From Desulfurobacterium indicum (GTDB taxonomy: Bacteria > Aquificota > Aquificia > Desulfurobacteriales > Desulfurobacteriaceae): 64,000 nucleotides of DNA. This document shows, piece after piece, positions 9,404 to 19,600 of this stretch. The notes under the pieces are model-generated. The model was given only the letters and a program-made list of their open reading frames with translations, made no database searches and was not told the origin of the DNA. Each line of letters begins with the position of its first letter. Within the stretch, counting starts at the first letter, position 1. Where the stretch lies: positions 23,081 through 87,080 of the forward strand of contig NZ_MOEN01000004.1 of NCBI RefSeq assembly GCF_001968985.1. Reading direction: 5' to 3'. A program made the translations under genes and the position numbers.

Positions 9404-10641
9404 AAAAACTAATAGCCCTGATAGGAATAATCATACTGATAGCAGCAGGAATGTTTTTTATCAAAAGAAGCAAAAGCAAAGAACTAATTCCTGTTAAAAC
9501 GGTTAAAGTTAAAAGAGGCACTGTAAAAAACGTCGTTGAAGCATCTGGAATGATGAAACCTCAGGTAGGTGCTAAAGTTAAAGTAGGGGCGAGAATTTCA
9601 GGAACTGTTATAAAAGAAAACGTCAAAGTCGGAGATTTTGTTAAGAAAGGTGATCTCATAGCAGTAATAGACAACCGGGAATTAAGGGAAAACCTAAAGA
9701 TAGCCGAAGCAAACCTTAAAGAAATTGAAAAAAACTATCCTAAAAAGATAAAAACTCAAGAGCTTGCCGTAAAAAGTGCACAGGCAAACCTAAAATCTGC
9801 AGAATTAAAGCTAAAGACAGAAAAAGCAAACTATGAACTTAAAAAGTGGGAATTTGAAAGACAGAAAAATCTCTTTAAAACGGGATATACGACAGAAAAC
9901 GCATACAGACAGGCAAAAGCTGCCTTTGAAAATGCTCAAAACAGCCTGAAAGCCGCCGAAGAAGCTGTAAAACAGGCAAAGCTTGCCCTCGAAAAGGAAA
10001 GTGAAGCACTCTCACAGCTGAAAACAGAGTTTCAAGAAAAACTCAAGCAGGCAAAAGCCCAGTATGAACAGGCAAAAATAAGATTCTCTTATTCATATAT
10101 TTATGCTCCTAAATCTGGTGTTATCTCTTACGTCTCCACACAAGAAGGGGAAACAGTAGTGGCAGGATTGAACGCACCGGAATTCGTAACAATCCTCGTG
10201 CCTGATAAACTTGAAAACTGGATATACGTAGATGAAACGGAGATAGGAAAGATAAAGAAGGGACAAAAAGTACAGTTTACCGTAGATACATACAGAAACA
10301 AAACATTTGAAGGGAAGGTTGTTGAAATATACCCTGAGCCGAAGGTTCTCAACAACGTTGTTTATTACATCGTCGTAGCAAGAGGCTTTAAAAAAGCGGC
10401 CCTCTTAAAACCTGATATGACAACCCACAACGAAATTATTATAGGTATTAAGAAAAACGTGCTGGTTGTTCCAAACAATGCCGTTAAATGGAAAAAAGGG
10501 AAATATGTAGTCTATAAAGTCGTTAACGGAAAAGTGAAAGAAGTTCCTGTGAAGGTAGGCTGGTCTGACGATAAATACATGGAAATCGTTAAAGGCCTGA
10601 AAGAAGGCGACACAATAGCACTCAAGGTAAAGGTGAAATAA
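9400..10641 (+). CDS. MacA/HlyD-type periplasmic adaptor
   Basis: A 413-residue membrane fusion protein linking the inner-membrane ABC transporter to TolC. One N-terminal membrane anchor (about residues 3-22) is followed by the barrel-sandwich hybrid half-motif GARISGTVIKENVKVGDFVKKG, here given as two parts around VIKEN, then a long coiled-coil hairpin at about 85-225 and the second half YIYAPKSGVISYVSTQ. The C-terminal barrel and membrane-proximal domains follow. The start is GTG 9400 overlapping the tolC stop. With the next three genes it forms a MacAB-TolC type exporter; the substrate is unknown. Confidence 0.9.
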   Translation: MKKLIALIGIIILIAAGMFFIKRSKSKELIPVKTVKVKRGTVKNVVEASGMMKPQVGAKVKVGARISGTVIKENVKVGDFVKKGDLIAVIDNRELRENLKIAEANLKEIEKNYPKKIKTQELAVKSAQANLKSAELKLKTEKANYELKKWEFERQKNLFKTGYTTENAYRQAKAAFENAQNSLKAAEEAVKQAKLALEKESEALSQLKTEFQEKLKQAKAQYEQAKIRFSYSYIYAPKSGVISYVSTQEGETVVAGLNAPEFVTILVPDKLENWIYVDETEIGKIKKGQKVQFTVDTYRNKTFEGKVVEIYPEPKVLNNVVYYIVVARGFKKAALLKPDMTTHNEIIIGIKKNVLVVPNNAVKWKKGKYVVYKVVNGKVKEVPVKVGWSDDKYMEIVKGLKEGDTIALKVKVK

Positions 10642-11331
10642 ATGGAACTCATTAAGCTTGAAAATATAACAAAAACTTTTTATCAGGGAGACATAGAAAC
10701 AAAAGTCCTGAAAGGGATAAACCTTACAATTAATGAGGGAGATTTTGTCGCCATAATGGGGCCTTCCGGTTCTGGTAAATCAACTTTAATGTATATCATT
10801 GGATTTCTTGACAAACCTACCAGCGGAAAATACTATTTCCGTGGAGAAGATGTATCATCATTTGACGACGACAAAATATCAAGGCTAAGAGGAAGACATA
10901 TAGGATTTGTTTTTCAATCCTTCTATCTCGTTCCTTATTTAAACGTGAAAGATAACGTACTCCTCCCCACCATATATCTGAAAGGCAATGAAAGAAAAGA
11001 GGTTTTTAAAAATACAACTCCAGAAAAAAGAGCAGAGGAAATACTAACACGACTCGGACTAAAAGAGAGAATCTCCTTCAGACCGGATCAGCTCTCCGGA
11101 GGACAGAAACAGAGAGTTGCCATAGCAAGGGCTCTAATCAATTCACCATCCTTAATCATAGCCGACGAACCGACAGGAGCCCTTGACCAGGCTTCAGGAA
11201 AAGCCGTAATGGAAATATTCACGGAGCTTAACAGAGAAGGAAAAACAATACTCATCGTTACCCACGACCCTGAAGTTGCCCGTTACGCCAAAAGAATCAT
11301 AAGAATAAAAGATGGAGTGATTGAAGAGTGA
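10642..11331 (+). CDS. MacB/LolD-type ABC transporter ATPase
   Basis: A 229-residue ATPase that drives the two permeases downstream. It has Walker A GPSGSGKST, the Q-loop GFVFQSFYLVP, the signature LSGGQKQRVAIARAL, Walker B LIIADEPTGALD and the H-loop IVTHDPEVA. In E. coli MacB this domain is fused to the permease; here it is a separate chain, as in LolD. The start is ATG 10642, directly after the adaptor stop, and the stop overlaps the permease start by 4 bp. Confidence 0.94.
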   Translation: MELIKLENITKTFYQGDIETKVLKGINLTINEGDFVAIMGPSGSGKSTLMYIIGFLDKPTSGKYYFRGEDVSSFDDDKISRLRGRHIGFVFQSFYLVPYLNVKDNVLLPTIYLKGNERKEVFKNTTPEKRAEEILTRLGLKERISFRPDQLSGGQKQRVAIARALINSPSLIIADEPTGALDQASGKAVMEIFTELNREGKTILIVTHDPEVARYAKRIIRIKDGVIEE

Positions 11332-12524
11332 ACGGGCTTTACTTTAAAGATCTATTTTCGTCTCTATATCATAATAAGGTTAGAACGGCTTTTGCACTGC
11401 TCGGTATTGTAATGGGAGTAGCTTCATTGGTTTTAATCGTTGCGGCAATACAGGGAAGCACCTTAAGAGCAAGAAAAATAATACAGAAACTCGGTCCTGA
11501 TTCAATATTTATTGTATCGGGAAAAATGGGAGCAGGCCCAAGACACAGAACTATGACGCTTACCATACAGGATGTAAAAGATATATCAAGACTGGAAGGT
11601 ATATTTGCACTAACTTACGGACTGATTAAACCGGTAAGAATTTCTGCAGGAAAGTATGCCAAAACCACAACCAGCTTTGGAGTCGGCCCTAACTGGATAA
11701 CCTCATGGGACTACCGTATGGACATAGGAAGGGACTTCACACCTAACGATTTTAAAAACTTTAGAAAGGTATGTATTGTCGGTTGGGACGTAGCAAACTT
11801 CCTGTTTCCAAACCAAAATCCCATAGGTAAAGTTATCATTGTTGAAAAAACTCCTTTCAGGATAATAGGTGTCTATAAAAGAAGAGGGAAAACTCCTCAA
11901 GGAAGAAACATGGATGACAGAATTTTCATACCTTATCCCATTTACAAAAAAGTCGTTTTTCCTCTCAAAGAAGACAACATATCTCTTATAAGGTTCCGCG
12001 TCCAGAATATGGACGAATATGATCTGATACTTAAAGAGACGAAACAGATACTATCAAAACGGCACGACATAAAGGAAGAACTAACCATTATAACGCCGTC
12101 TCTTGTAAAGAAAGTGCTTTCCATGATAAGTGCCAGTCTATCCATGTTTTTAGGACTTGCATCCGTTACAGCTTTGGTTGTCGGCGGATTTGTTCTTTCC
12201 AGTATTTTTTACATCAACATTTACGTAAGACAGTGGGAAATAGGATTGAGAAGGGCAATGGGAGCAACAAAAAGGGACATTCTCATAAGGATAATGGCAG
12301 AAAGCGTGGTAATAGCTATTATTGGAGCAATAATAGGAACAGCAATAGGGCTTATCGGTGTTAAAATAGTTTTACCCCTGCTTTCCATTCCAGTTGTTTA
12401 TCCTGTCGAAGCCTTTATCCTTGCAGTTTTATTTTCCGTTGCCGTCGGATTGATAGCGTCATACGCACCGGCAAAAAAAGCAGCTGAATTTGAACCGGTA
12501 GAATCTTTAAGGTCAAAGGTTTAA
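11328..12524 (+). CDS. MacB/FtsX-type ABC permease 1
   Basis: A 398-residue inner-membrane permease of the MacB type. It has one N-terminal membrane helix (about residues 18-40), a periplasmic MacB_PCD domain with the family signature VCIVGWDVANFLFP, then three C-terminal helices of the FtsX domain. The cytoplasmic coupling segment is REWEIGLRRAMGATKRDI-like (seen as RQWEIGLRRAMGATKRDIL). The start is GTG 11328 overlapping the ATPase stop. It would form a heterodimer with the next gene product. Whether the pair moves a small molecule, peptide or lipoprotein cannot be told. Confidence 0.9.
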   Translation: MNGLYFKDLFSSLYHNKVRTAFALLGIVMGVASLVLIVAAIQGSTLRARKIIQKLGPDSIFIVSGKMGAGPRHRTMTLTIQDVKDISRLEGIFALTYGLIKPVRISAGKYAKTTTSFGVGPNWITSWDYRMDIGRDFTPNDFKNFRKVCIVGWDVANFLFPNQNPIGKVIIVEKTPFRIIGVYKRRGKTPQGRNMDDRIFIPYPIYKKVVFPLKEDNISLIRFRVQNMDEYDLILKETKQILSKRHDIKEELTIITPSLVKKVLSMISASLSMFLGLASVTALVVGGFVLSSIFYINIYVRQWEIGLRRAMGATKRDILIRIMAESVVIAIIGAIIGTAIGLIGVKIVLPLLSIPVVYPVEAFILAVLFSVAVGLIASYAPAKKAAEFEPVESLRSKV

Positions 12525-12527
12525 GCG

Positions 12528-13724
12528 ATGATAGAGATAGAGACGATACTTCACTACTTCGGAAGCAACAAAAAAAGAACAGTCCTGGCGGTTATAGGTG
12601 TTGCCATCGGTGTTTTTTCACTGGTGCTGATGATGGGAATAACTGGTGCCATGAAAAACAAGGTAAACGAATATCTGGGAGACCTTGGAAGTCAGGTTTT
12701 TGTCGTTATTCCCGGAGAAGTTAAAAACCTCGGCGGAAGACTGCTCCAGGTTAAATTTTTCCCGACACTTACGTTAAAAGATGCTAAAGCCATAAAAGAA
12801 AGATGTGTCCTCGTAAAAGAAACTTCTCCTATAAAAGAAGTTTATCCACCTGTTCATGCAAACGGCAAGTTTTCAACACCGAAAGTTCTGGGAGTTGATG
12901 AGAACTATGCAGAAATAACATCATCTTATCCTGCCGCTGGTAGATTTATAACAAAAGACGACGTGGAAGAATTTAGACAAGTTGCCGTTATCGGTGTTGA
13001 AGTGGCACAGGACCTTTTCGGTGAAAAGTATCCGGTCGGAAAAATACTCTACCTTTACAACGCTCCGTATAAAATTATCGGTGTTCTACCGCAAAAGGGA
13101 ACTGATATCTCCGGCGAAAACCTGGATAACAGAGTTCTTGTTCCAATCAGCTGTGCAGTTAGAAGGCTGGAAAATGTCGATTACATAGACAGTATTTATG
13201 TTCTTCCAGTATCCGAAAAGGTCGTAAACGAAGCAATGAAAGAAGTTGCTTCGCTGCTTAAAAAAAGACATAAGAAAAAAGATTTCTCGATCAGCCGTTA
13301 CGAAGATCTTGTAAACACTCAGAAGGAAGCGATGGAAATATTCTCCGTTCTCAGCGTAACAGTAGCAACAATTGCCTTCAGCGTCGGAGCTCTCGGAATA
13401 CTTGCAGTCATGACATTATCAGTCTATGAAAGGCTTGTTGAAATCGGTATCAGAAGAGCTTTCGGAGCAACAAAACTGGACATCTTTAAGCAGTTTCTCT
13501 TAGAAGCAACCATACTTTCATTAAGCGGCTCAATTTCAGGTGCAGTGATAGCAACCGGACTTGTAAACATCATCGCCAAAATAGCAAAATGGCAACCTTA
13601 CATTCCAATAAAGGGGATCTTCATATCAATAGCCCTGTCAATAATAGTAGGACTGATAGCAGGAGTTTATCCAGCAATGAGAGCTACATCCTTTGAGCCA
13701 AAGGAGATATTGAAAGATGCATGA
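12528..13724 (+). CDS. MacB/FtsX-type ABC permease 2
   Basis: A second 398-residue permease with the same layout: an N-terminal helix (about 18-40), a MacB_PCD periplasmic domain with AVIGVEVAQDLFG, then three C-terminal helices and the motif LVEIGIRRAFGATKLDI. It is clearly a paralog of the preceding permease, equal in length but diverged, so the transporter is probably a heterodimer. It begins 3 bp after permease 1 and overlaps the sulfur-carrier gene by 8 bp, which ties the exporter to the downstream metabolic genes. Confidence 0.9.
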   Translation: MIEIETILHYFGSNKKRTVLAVIGVAIGVFSLVLMMGITGAMKNKVNEYLGDLGSQVFVVIPGEVKNLGGRLLQVKFFPTLTLKDAKAIKERCVLVKETSPIKEVYPPVHANGKFSTPKVLGVDENYAEITSSYPAAGRFITKDDVEEFRQVAVIGVEVAQDLFGEKYPVGKILYLYNAPYKIIGVLPQKGTDISGENLDNRVLVPISCAVRRLENVDYIDSIYVLPVSEKVVNEAMKEVASLLKKRHKKKDFSISRYEDLVNTQKEAMEIFSVLSVTVATIAFSVGALGILAVMTLSVYERLVEIGIRRAFGATKLDIFKQFLLEATILSLSGSISGAVIATGLVNIIAKIAKWQPYIPIKGIFISIALSIIVGLIAGVYPAMRATSFEPKEILKDA

Positions 13725-13923
13725 AATAGTCGTTGAAATAGCAGGAGAGGAGAAAAAAATCCCCATAAAGAAACGCTCAATAAGAGTTGATTCTATTCTG
13801 GAAAAACTTTCCATATATCCGGAAACCGCTGTTGTCGTAAAAGGAAAAGAACTTCTGTGCGATGACGATAGAATAAATGCAGGAGAAAAGGTTAAAATAA
13901 TTGTAGCTACTTCCAAAGGTTAA
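13717..13923 (+). CDS. Ubiquitin-like sulfur carrier (MoaD/ThiS/TtuB type), atypical C-terminus
   Basis: A 68-residue beta-grasp protein with the MoaD/ThiS layout (VEIAGEEKKIPIKK, VDSILEKLSIYPETAVV, INAGEKVKIIV). It lies 10 bp before a TtuA-type tRNA thiolase, the position expected for the sulfur donor TtuB. Known carriers end in Gly-Gly, which is adenylated and thiocarboxylated; this one ends in Ser-Lys-Gly. The GGCGG just after its stop belongs to the Shine-Dalgarno of the next gene. Either the last Lys-Gly is tolerated or the protein acts differently. The start ATG 13717 overlaps permease 2. Confidence 0.7.
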   Translation: MHEIVVEIAGEEKKIPIKKRSIRVDSILEKLSIYPETAVVVKGKELLCDDDRINAGEKVKIIVATSKG

Positions 13924-13933
13924 GGCGGTTTTA

Positions 13934-14866
13934 ATGTTATGTAAAATCTGCAAAGCGAAAGGAAAAAGAGAGAAGGCAGTTATTTTCATACGACATCACA
14001 GATTAGCACTATGTAAAAAGCATTTTCTAGAATGGTTTCAAAAGCAAACACTTAAGACCATAAAACACTTCTCTATGTTCAAGAAAAATGAAAAAATAGG
14101 TGTCGCTGTTTCCGGCGGTAAAGACAGTTTATCCTTGTGGCAGCTATTAACAGAAGCTGGATTCGAAACTGTAGGCATTCACATATCCCTTGGAATAGAT
14201 ACAGAAGATTACTCAAAAAAGTCTCTTAACCTATGCCAAAAACTTGCAGAAAAAATAAACAAACCTCTCATTGTTTTTGATTTAAAGAAAGAATTTGAAC
14301 ATACCATAGAAGAGATAGCAAAACTTTCAGGAAGAAAAGATATCTGCTCCATATGCGGAACATTTAAAAGATATATCATGAATAAAGTGGCACTCAAAGA
14401 AAACCTATACGCAATAGCAACAGGACATAACCTCGATGATGAGTCCGCCGTTCTTCTTTCAAACACGATAAGATGGGAAATCGGATATCTCGGCAGACAG
14501 TATCCTGTTTTACACGAAAGGGAAGGATTTGCAAGAAAAGTAAAACCATTCTGCTTTTTAACAGAAAAAGAAATAGTAAGTTATGCAATTTTAAAAGGAA
14601 TAGACTTTATGGAAACCGGATGTCCAAATGCAAAAATGGCAACATCTCCCGCATATAAGCAGGCTCTCGCATATCTTGAACATAAAATGCCAGGAACAAA
14701 ACTGAGGTTTTACAAAGAGTTTTTGAAAAAAGCAAAACCGATATTTGAAAAAGAAACAAAAGAAGAATACGACCTCACACCTTGCAAAATATGCGGAATG
14801 CCAACAACCGCAGATATCTGCTCTGTTTGTAGAATTCTTGAAAAAATAAGAGGTGTAGATGCTTAA
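13934..14866 (+). CDS. ttuA: TtuA/TtcA-family tRNA 2-thiolation enzyme
   Basis: A 310-residue PP-loop ATPase. TtuA of Thermus makes the 2-thioribothymidine at position 54 that stabilises tRNA in thermophiles. The N-terminal zinc finger is C3, C6, C27 and H30. The PP-loop is SGGKDS at 60-65, and C138/C141 in DICSICG together with the Cys in METGCPN match the three 4Fe-4S ligands of TtuA. A second CxxC pair of zinc ligands ends the protein (CKICG, CSVC). The start ATG 13934 follows AAGGCGG. It overlaps mqnA by 8 bp. TtcA (C32 thiolation) is less likely because of the two zinc fingers. Confidence 0.85.
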   Translation: MLCKICKAKGKREKAVIFIRHHRLALCKKHFLEWFQKQTLKTIKHFSMFKKNEKIGVAVSGGKDSLSLWQLLTEAGFETVGIHISLGIDTEDYSKKSLNLCQKLAEKINKPLIVFDLKKEFEHTIEEIAKLSGRKDICSICGTFKRYIMNKVALKENLYAIATGHNLDDESAVLLSNTIRWEIGYLGRQYPVLHEREGFARKVKPFCFLTEKEIVSYAILKGIDFMETGCPNAKMATSPAYKQALAYLEHKMPGTKLRFYKEFLKKAKPIFEKETKEEYDLTPCKICGMPTTADICSVCRILEKIRGVDA

Positions 14867-15668
14867 AGTGGGGAAAATTGAGTATATAAATGTTCTTCCT
14901 GTATATTTTGGATTCATCGACGGTGTCATTCCCTTCGAATACCAATTTAAAGAAGCAGTCCCATCTGCGTTAAACGAACTTTTAAGGGAAGGAAAAATAG
15001 ACATAAGTCCCATATCTTCTTACGAATTCATAACAAACAGTGAAAAGTACTTCCTATTTCCCAATTTCTCTATATCTTCTTTTGGAGAGGTTAAAAGTGT
15101 TCTCTTCTTTTCAAAACTTCCGATTCATCAACTTCACAGGAAAGATGTATGGCTTACAAAAAGCTCAATGACATCAAGAGCTCTCATCGAATATCTCCTT
15201 AAAAACAGATATGGGGTAGAACCCAACTACTACTATTACAGCATGAAAGAAGGTAATCTTCCAAAAAGTGCAACGGCAGTTCTCGCAATCGGTGATGATG
15301 CGTTTAAATTCTTAAAAGACAAAAATTTCCGTTTTATATACGATCTCGGAGAAGAGTGGAAAAACATATACGATCTTCCTTTCGTTTTTGCAGTGTGGGC
15401 GGTAAGGCGCCAAACTGTTGAAAACCAGCCTTTATCCGTAAAAAAAATCTACAATAAATTTTTAGAATCTAAAAAATATGGGCTAAATCACTTAAAAAAA
15501 ATAGCAGCAAGATACGCTCCCAGGGTCGGACTAACGGAAAAAGAGTGTATGGAATATTTTAAATGTCTAAATTACGATTTTACAAACCTTCATAAAAAAG
15601 CCATCAACAAGTTCGCACAGTTATTAGGTTTTGACATAAAGGTAGAAAAATTTCTACTTTCTATGTGA
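14859..15668 (+). CDS. mqnA: Chorismate dehydratase MqnA
   Basis: A 269-residue periplasmic-binding-protein-like enzyme that dehydrates chorismate to 3-enolpyruvylbenzoate, the first step of futalosine-route menaquinone synthesis. Family marks are INVLPVYFG at the N-terminus, the segment IDISPISSYEF, FGEVKSVLFFSKLPI, SSMTSRALIEYLL, IGDDAF and YDLGEEWKNIYDLPFVFAVW. MqnD is similar in fold but lacks this last motif. It is coupled to ttuA by an 8 bp overlap. No other mqn gene lies in the window. Confidence 0.88.
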   Translation: MLKVGKIEYINVLPVYFGFIDGVIPFEYQFKEAVPSALNELLREGKIDISPISSYEFITNSEKYFLFPNFSISSFGEVKSVLFFSKLPIHQLHRKDVWLTKSSMTSRALIEYLLKNRYGVEPNYYYYSMKEGNLPKSATAVLAIGDDAFKFLKDKNFRFIYDLGEEWKNIYDLPFVFAVWAVRRQTVENQPLSVKKIYNKFLESKKYGLNHLKKIAARYAPRVGLTEKECMEYFKCLNYDFTNLHKKAINKFAQLLGFDIKVEKFLLSM

Positions 15669-15710
15669 AACTCCTATATTTTCCTTTAACAACTATCTAC
15701 GGAGAAACAC

Positions 15711-16634
15711 ATGCACATAGACTTTTTCAAGCTCTACCTTATGATTATCTCTTCAATTACATTTGGTTATCTGATAGCAGCCATAAGTGTAGAAACAGGT
15801 TTTATAAACTGGCTCGGTCTCAAAACGGTAAAATTTTCCAAACTTGGGATTCATCCTCTTTTATCACCAATACCTGTATTATATCTTGTAAGTCCAAGGG
15901 CAGCTCACCTCCACGCTTCCGAGTTATTAAAAAAAGGAAAAATAAAACCAAAAGATATCTATATTGCAGCAGCTGCATCAAACTTTCCAATGAGAATAAC
16001 ATTCCTCTATAGATACTACTTCCCTGTTTTAATTCCTTTAATAGGTTATCTTGCAGTTTATTACGGCCTTTTAAGACTTGCTTTTGACACAATTATCTTA
16101 ATTGCAGTTCTTATAATAGGAAAAAGACTTTACAAAAACACAAAACATTCTGATGAAAAGATAGAAAAAGTTAATATTATATTCAATTTTCAAACTCTAA
16201 AAAAAGGAGTGATAAATGGCATTAAAGAGAGCCTTAAGTTTATAGTAAAGTTCTCTCCTTTATTCATTTTTATAATTTATTTAATCAGTAAAGGAATAAT
16301 GGCAAAAATGCTAACTGTAATGTCTCCTGTGTTAAAGTGGATAGGACTTGATGACCTTGAAGCAACTTATGTTGCAACTGCTGCAATAAGTCCACCTGTA
16401 GCTTATGGACTTATTAAAATAATGCTTGCAAAACACTATCCAACAACAAAAATCCTCGGCACAATGTTTTTAGGCAACGCTATTTTTACATTCTTAAGAG
16501 CATGGTGGGCTTATGTTCTCCCATACTATTACGGATTATACCCTTTAAACGTAACTTTTATGTTAATCTCCATACAAAGCTTTATGCCTGCAACGTATAA
16601 TCTGCTAATGGGCATACTACTTTCAAGGATTTAA
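15711..16634 (+). CDS. Nucleoside-recognition (Gate) domain membrane protein
   Basis: A 307-residue inner-membrane protein with about eight hydrophobic segments. It carries two Gate-type repeats, seen in the segment LSPIPVLYLVSPRAAHLHA and its C-terminal counterpart around LDDLEATYVATAAISPP. Gate proteins occur in nucleoside transporters, FeoB and spore maturation proteins; the cargo here is unknown. The start ATG 15711 follows CGGAG and lies 42 bp after mqnA. It is the last gene of the efflux-to-mqnA run and converges on the helicase gene with no clear terminator in the 56 bp between them. Confidence 0.75.
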   Translation: MHIDFFKLYLMIISSITFGYLIAAISVETGFINWLGLKTVKFSKLGIHPLLSPIPVLYLVSPRAAHLHASELLKKGKIKPKDIYIAAAASNFPMRITFLYRYYFPVLIPLIGYLAVYYGLLRLAFDTIILIAVLIIGKRLYKNTKHSDEKIEKVNIIFNFQTLKKGVINGIKESLKFIVKFSPLFIFIIYLISKGIMAKMLTVMSPVLKWIGLDDLEATYVATAAISPPVAYGLIKIMLAKHYPTTKILGTMFLGNAIFTFLRAWWAYVLPYYYGLYPLNVTFMLISIQSFMPATYNLLMGILLSRI

Positions 16635-16690
16635 AATAAAAATCCATCAGAATTCAGCTCCAAATCAAATAACTTGTGAAATATAAAAAA

Positions 16691-19600
16691 CTAATTAACC
16701 TTATCTTTATCAATAAGAAAAATTCCTTTCATTTTTGATTCACCTTCTACCTGAATAAATCTACCGTTATCCCTAATGAACTCTAAAGCTTTACCAAAAT
16801 AATTAGTATCCTTTAGCCTCTTACTGTTACCGACCATAATAAAAAGATGCTTTGCCCTGGAAATGGCAACATTAAGTAGGTTAGGTTTAGCATCTATAAA
16901 AGTTGTACTATCATTTTTCTGAACCACAGTTGACATTATAACTACCGGGGCTTCCTGTCCCTGAAATTTATGAACGGTTCCTATCTTTTTGGACTCCAAC
17001 AACCCCTTTAACTCTTTCTGAAGTAACTTTTCTTGTTTTACAAACGGTGTTATTACTATTATTTTATCATTGGAATATCCTGTATTTATTAGTTCTTCTA
17101 CCAAGCACTTTACCACTTTTGCCTCAATTAAGTTGGTATTTTTTTCTGTAGATTTCCCTTTGAGAACATCTACGAAAACCAAATGACTCCCGCCCACTTT
17201 GTTTAATCTTTCCAAATCCTTACCTTTAAGTGATGGAGTCGCTATCTCCAGCCGTTCGTAACCCGCTACAACCTTGAAGAGCTTAGCGATAGGTTCCTGG
17301 CATCTGCGGTGTGCATCTAGAAAACATGCTTCACCAAAGTCGTCGTAGTCACCGGTTTCGCAGCGGGCAGTTCGGTGATAGGTTGACGTTCTGGCCGGTG
17401 AATAGCGATTTATGAATTCTATATTGTCGTTATAGAAGGTTTTATGAAAACGCTCAATCTCATCCTCGGGAACCGCAACCACGGGTTCCAATTGTAAAGG
17501 ATCGCCTACCGAAATAACCTTTTCGGAAAAGTATACAGATGGATAACTCAAGTGTGGTAAAGCCATTGCCGCCTCGTCTACATAAAGAATGTGTATAGGT
17601 TTATAGAACTCCTTTTTAAGAAGGTCTTTAACTTTTTCGAATATATAGGGCGCAGAATGAAGGCTGGAAAAGTGCACGGGATAAACCAGAGAGAGATATC
17701 GGTAAAATTTTTCTATTCCCAAATCTTTTACTATTTCTCTACCTTTGCTTACGTCGTCTTTGTTGCCCATCAGTAATTTAAAAGCATCCAAGGCCTTTAG
17801 AATGTCTTCTTTTTGTCTTAATGCTTCAAGGTATAAAAACCTAGAGGCTAAGACAAAGAGCTTTCTATTTGTTTCAACGGTTAGTAACTTCCAAAGTTTT
17901 AAAAAATCCAATTGACCATTAAATTGACCATTAATGAGTTCACTTGCATTTAACTGTAAGTTTAATCCCTTTTCTTTTAAAGTTTCCTCTATTTGGTCTT
18001 TCTTAATTGTCAGTTTTTCGGTAAGTTCTAACTTTTCCCGTCGTAAATCAACGATCTGTTCTATAACCGGCAAATTATTTAAATAGATATCATCTGGTTT
18101 TTCTTCTAAAAGACGTTTCGCCTCTAGATGTAGATTTTTCAACTTTTTAAGATTTTGAAGAGCCTTTTTGGCATCGAGTTCAAAATTTACACCTAAGACA
18201 TTTAACACTTTTTGATTTTTAATCAAAAACTTTTCGATCTCTTTCTTTTCTCTTTTTAGGAAGAGATCCATAATTCTGTCAACTATATTACGTTTTTGCA
18301 AATATTGTTCCAATTCAATCACACTTTTTATGAAATCTTTATTCATTAGTAAGGGTAAATTTTTAAAATCAAATCCAATTGAATTGAGATCCTCAAGCCA
18401 CCTCCTTGTTTTCTCAATATTTTCCTCCAAATCTTTTAAGTCCTCATTGACCAAATTGGAGAAAGCAGATGGGCGTTTTGATATTTCATTTAGCCTTGTT
18501 TCGACTTCGTCAAGGTGTTGCTCTAACTTCCGTATCTCTTCAATCTTTTCTATAAGAAACTTTAAAGTTTCCGCGGTTTTATCTAGTGAAGAATAGAGCT
18601 TTAACAACTCTCGTTTGGTATTTTCGTACTCCTCACCGTTAAATTGATCTTTTTTTAATCGCTCTGCCAGGTTTTCAACCCTCTCCAATGATTTTTGTAT
18701 GTTTTTCTTTTTTCCACCAACGAAATAAAAACCGTATCCTTCCGCATAAAGTGGAATTTCCTTAAATTCTTTTGGTATTTCTTTCTTGCCATCCGTTTGT
18801 GTCAGTTCAAACTCCCTGGCGGCGTTTTCAACAGCTTTATTTGCCGTAGATGCTACCAATATAAGTGCGGAAAAATCTTTTTCATCTTTTACTATGCTTA
18901 TGGCCCTTTCCACCAAGGTTGAGGCTATAATCGCCATCAGAACGGTGGTTTTTCCCGTTCCCGGAGGACCTTGAACCGCTATCAGATTTTCTCCCTCTGC
19001 CTTCTTCTGAAGTAAAAGAGCCTGACCCCTGCTCAGCTCAAATTTATGAAAGGTTCCAAACCAAGGAACGGAGCTCGGTTCGTTGTATTTGTCAAAACCT
19101 ACGGTTTGCTCTCCGAAAAAATATCTGTGTGCTGCTGAATTTTCCTTCGGTTGAGGGAAATCGCTAACCAAATCTTTTAATATCGTTTCCACCTTTTGCC
19201 CTTCGAAGTATTCGAAGTCTCTTGTTTTATCGGTGGTAATTACAAAATCAAAAGATGCTAGCTCATACGTACTTTTTTTAATTTTTCCTCCTAACCAATT
19301 TTTAAATTCTTTGTAAACTCCCTCAAAAGTATCAGCATCTGAAGTTCTCATTCCAGACAGAGAAAGAAAATCTTTTAACAAACTTAACAAAGGTTTTTTA
19401 GTTAATTCGTCAATTTCCTGTGGTTCAAAATTGAGAGCTCTGACCAAAACCGGTTTTGCAACAAAAAAATCGCTAAATGATTCTGTATCAATTTCTATTT
19501 TCTCTATCTCTTTATCAGCATCTTTCTTAATTATAAATAGCGGTAAATAGGTCTCTTCACCATTTCTTTTTCTTTTCAGAACAGGAAAACCTAAATAAAT

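Noticed and set aside
15665..16012. 115-codon plus frame inside the Gate-domain gene
   Set aside because: Different frame inside a clear membrane-protein gene; no ribosome site.
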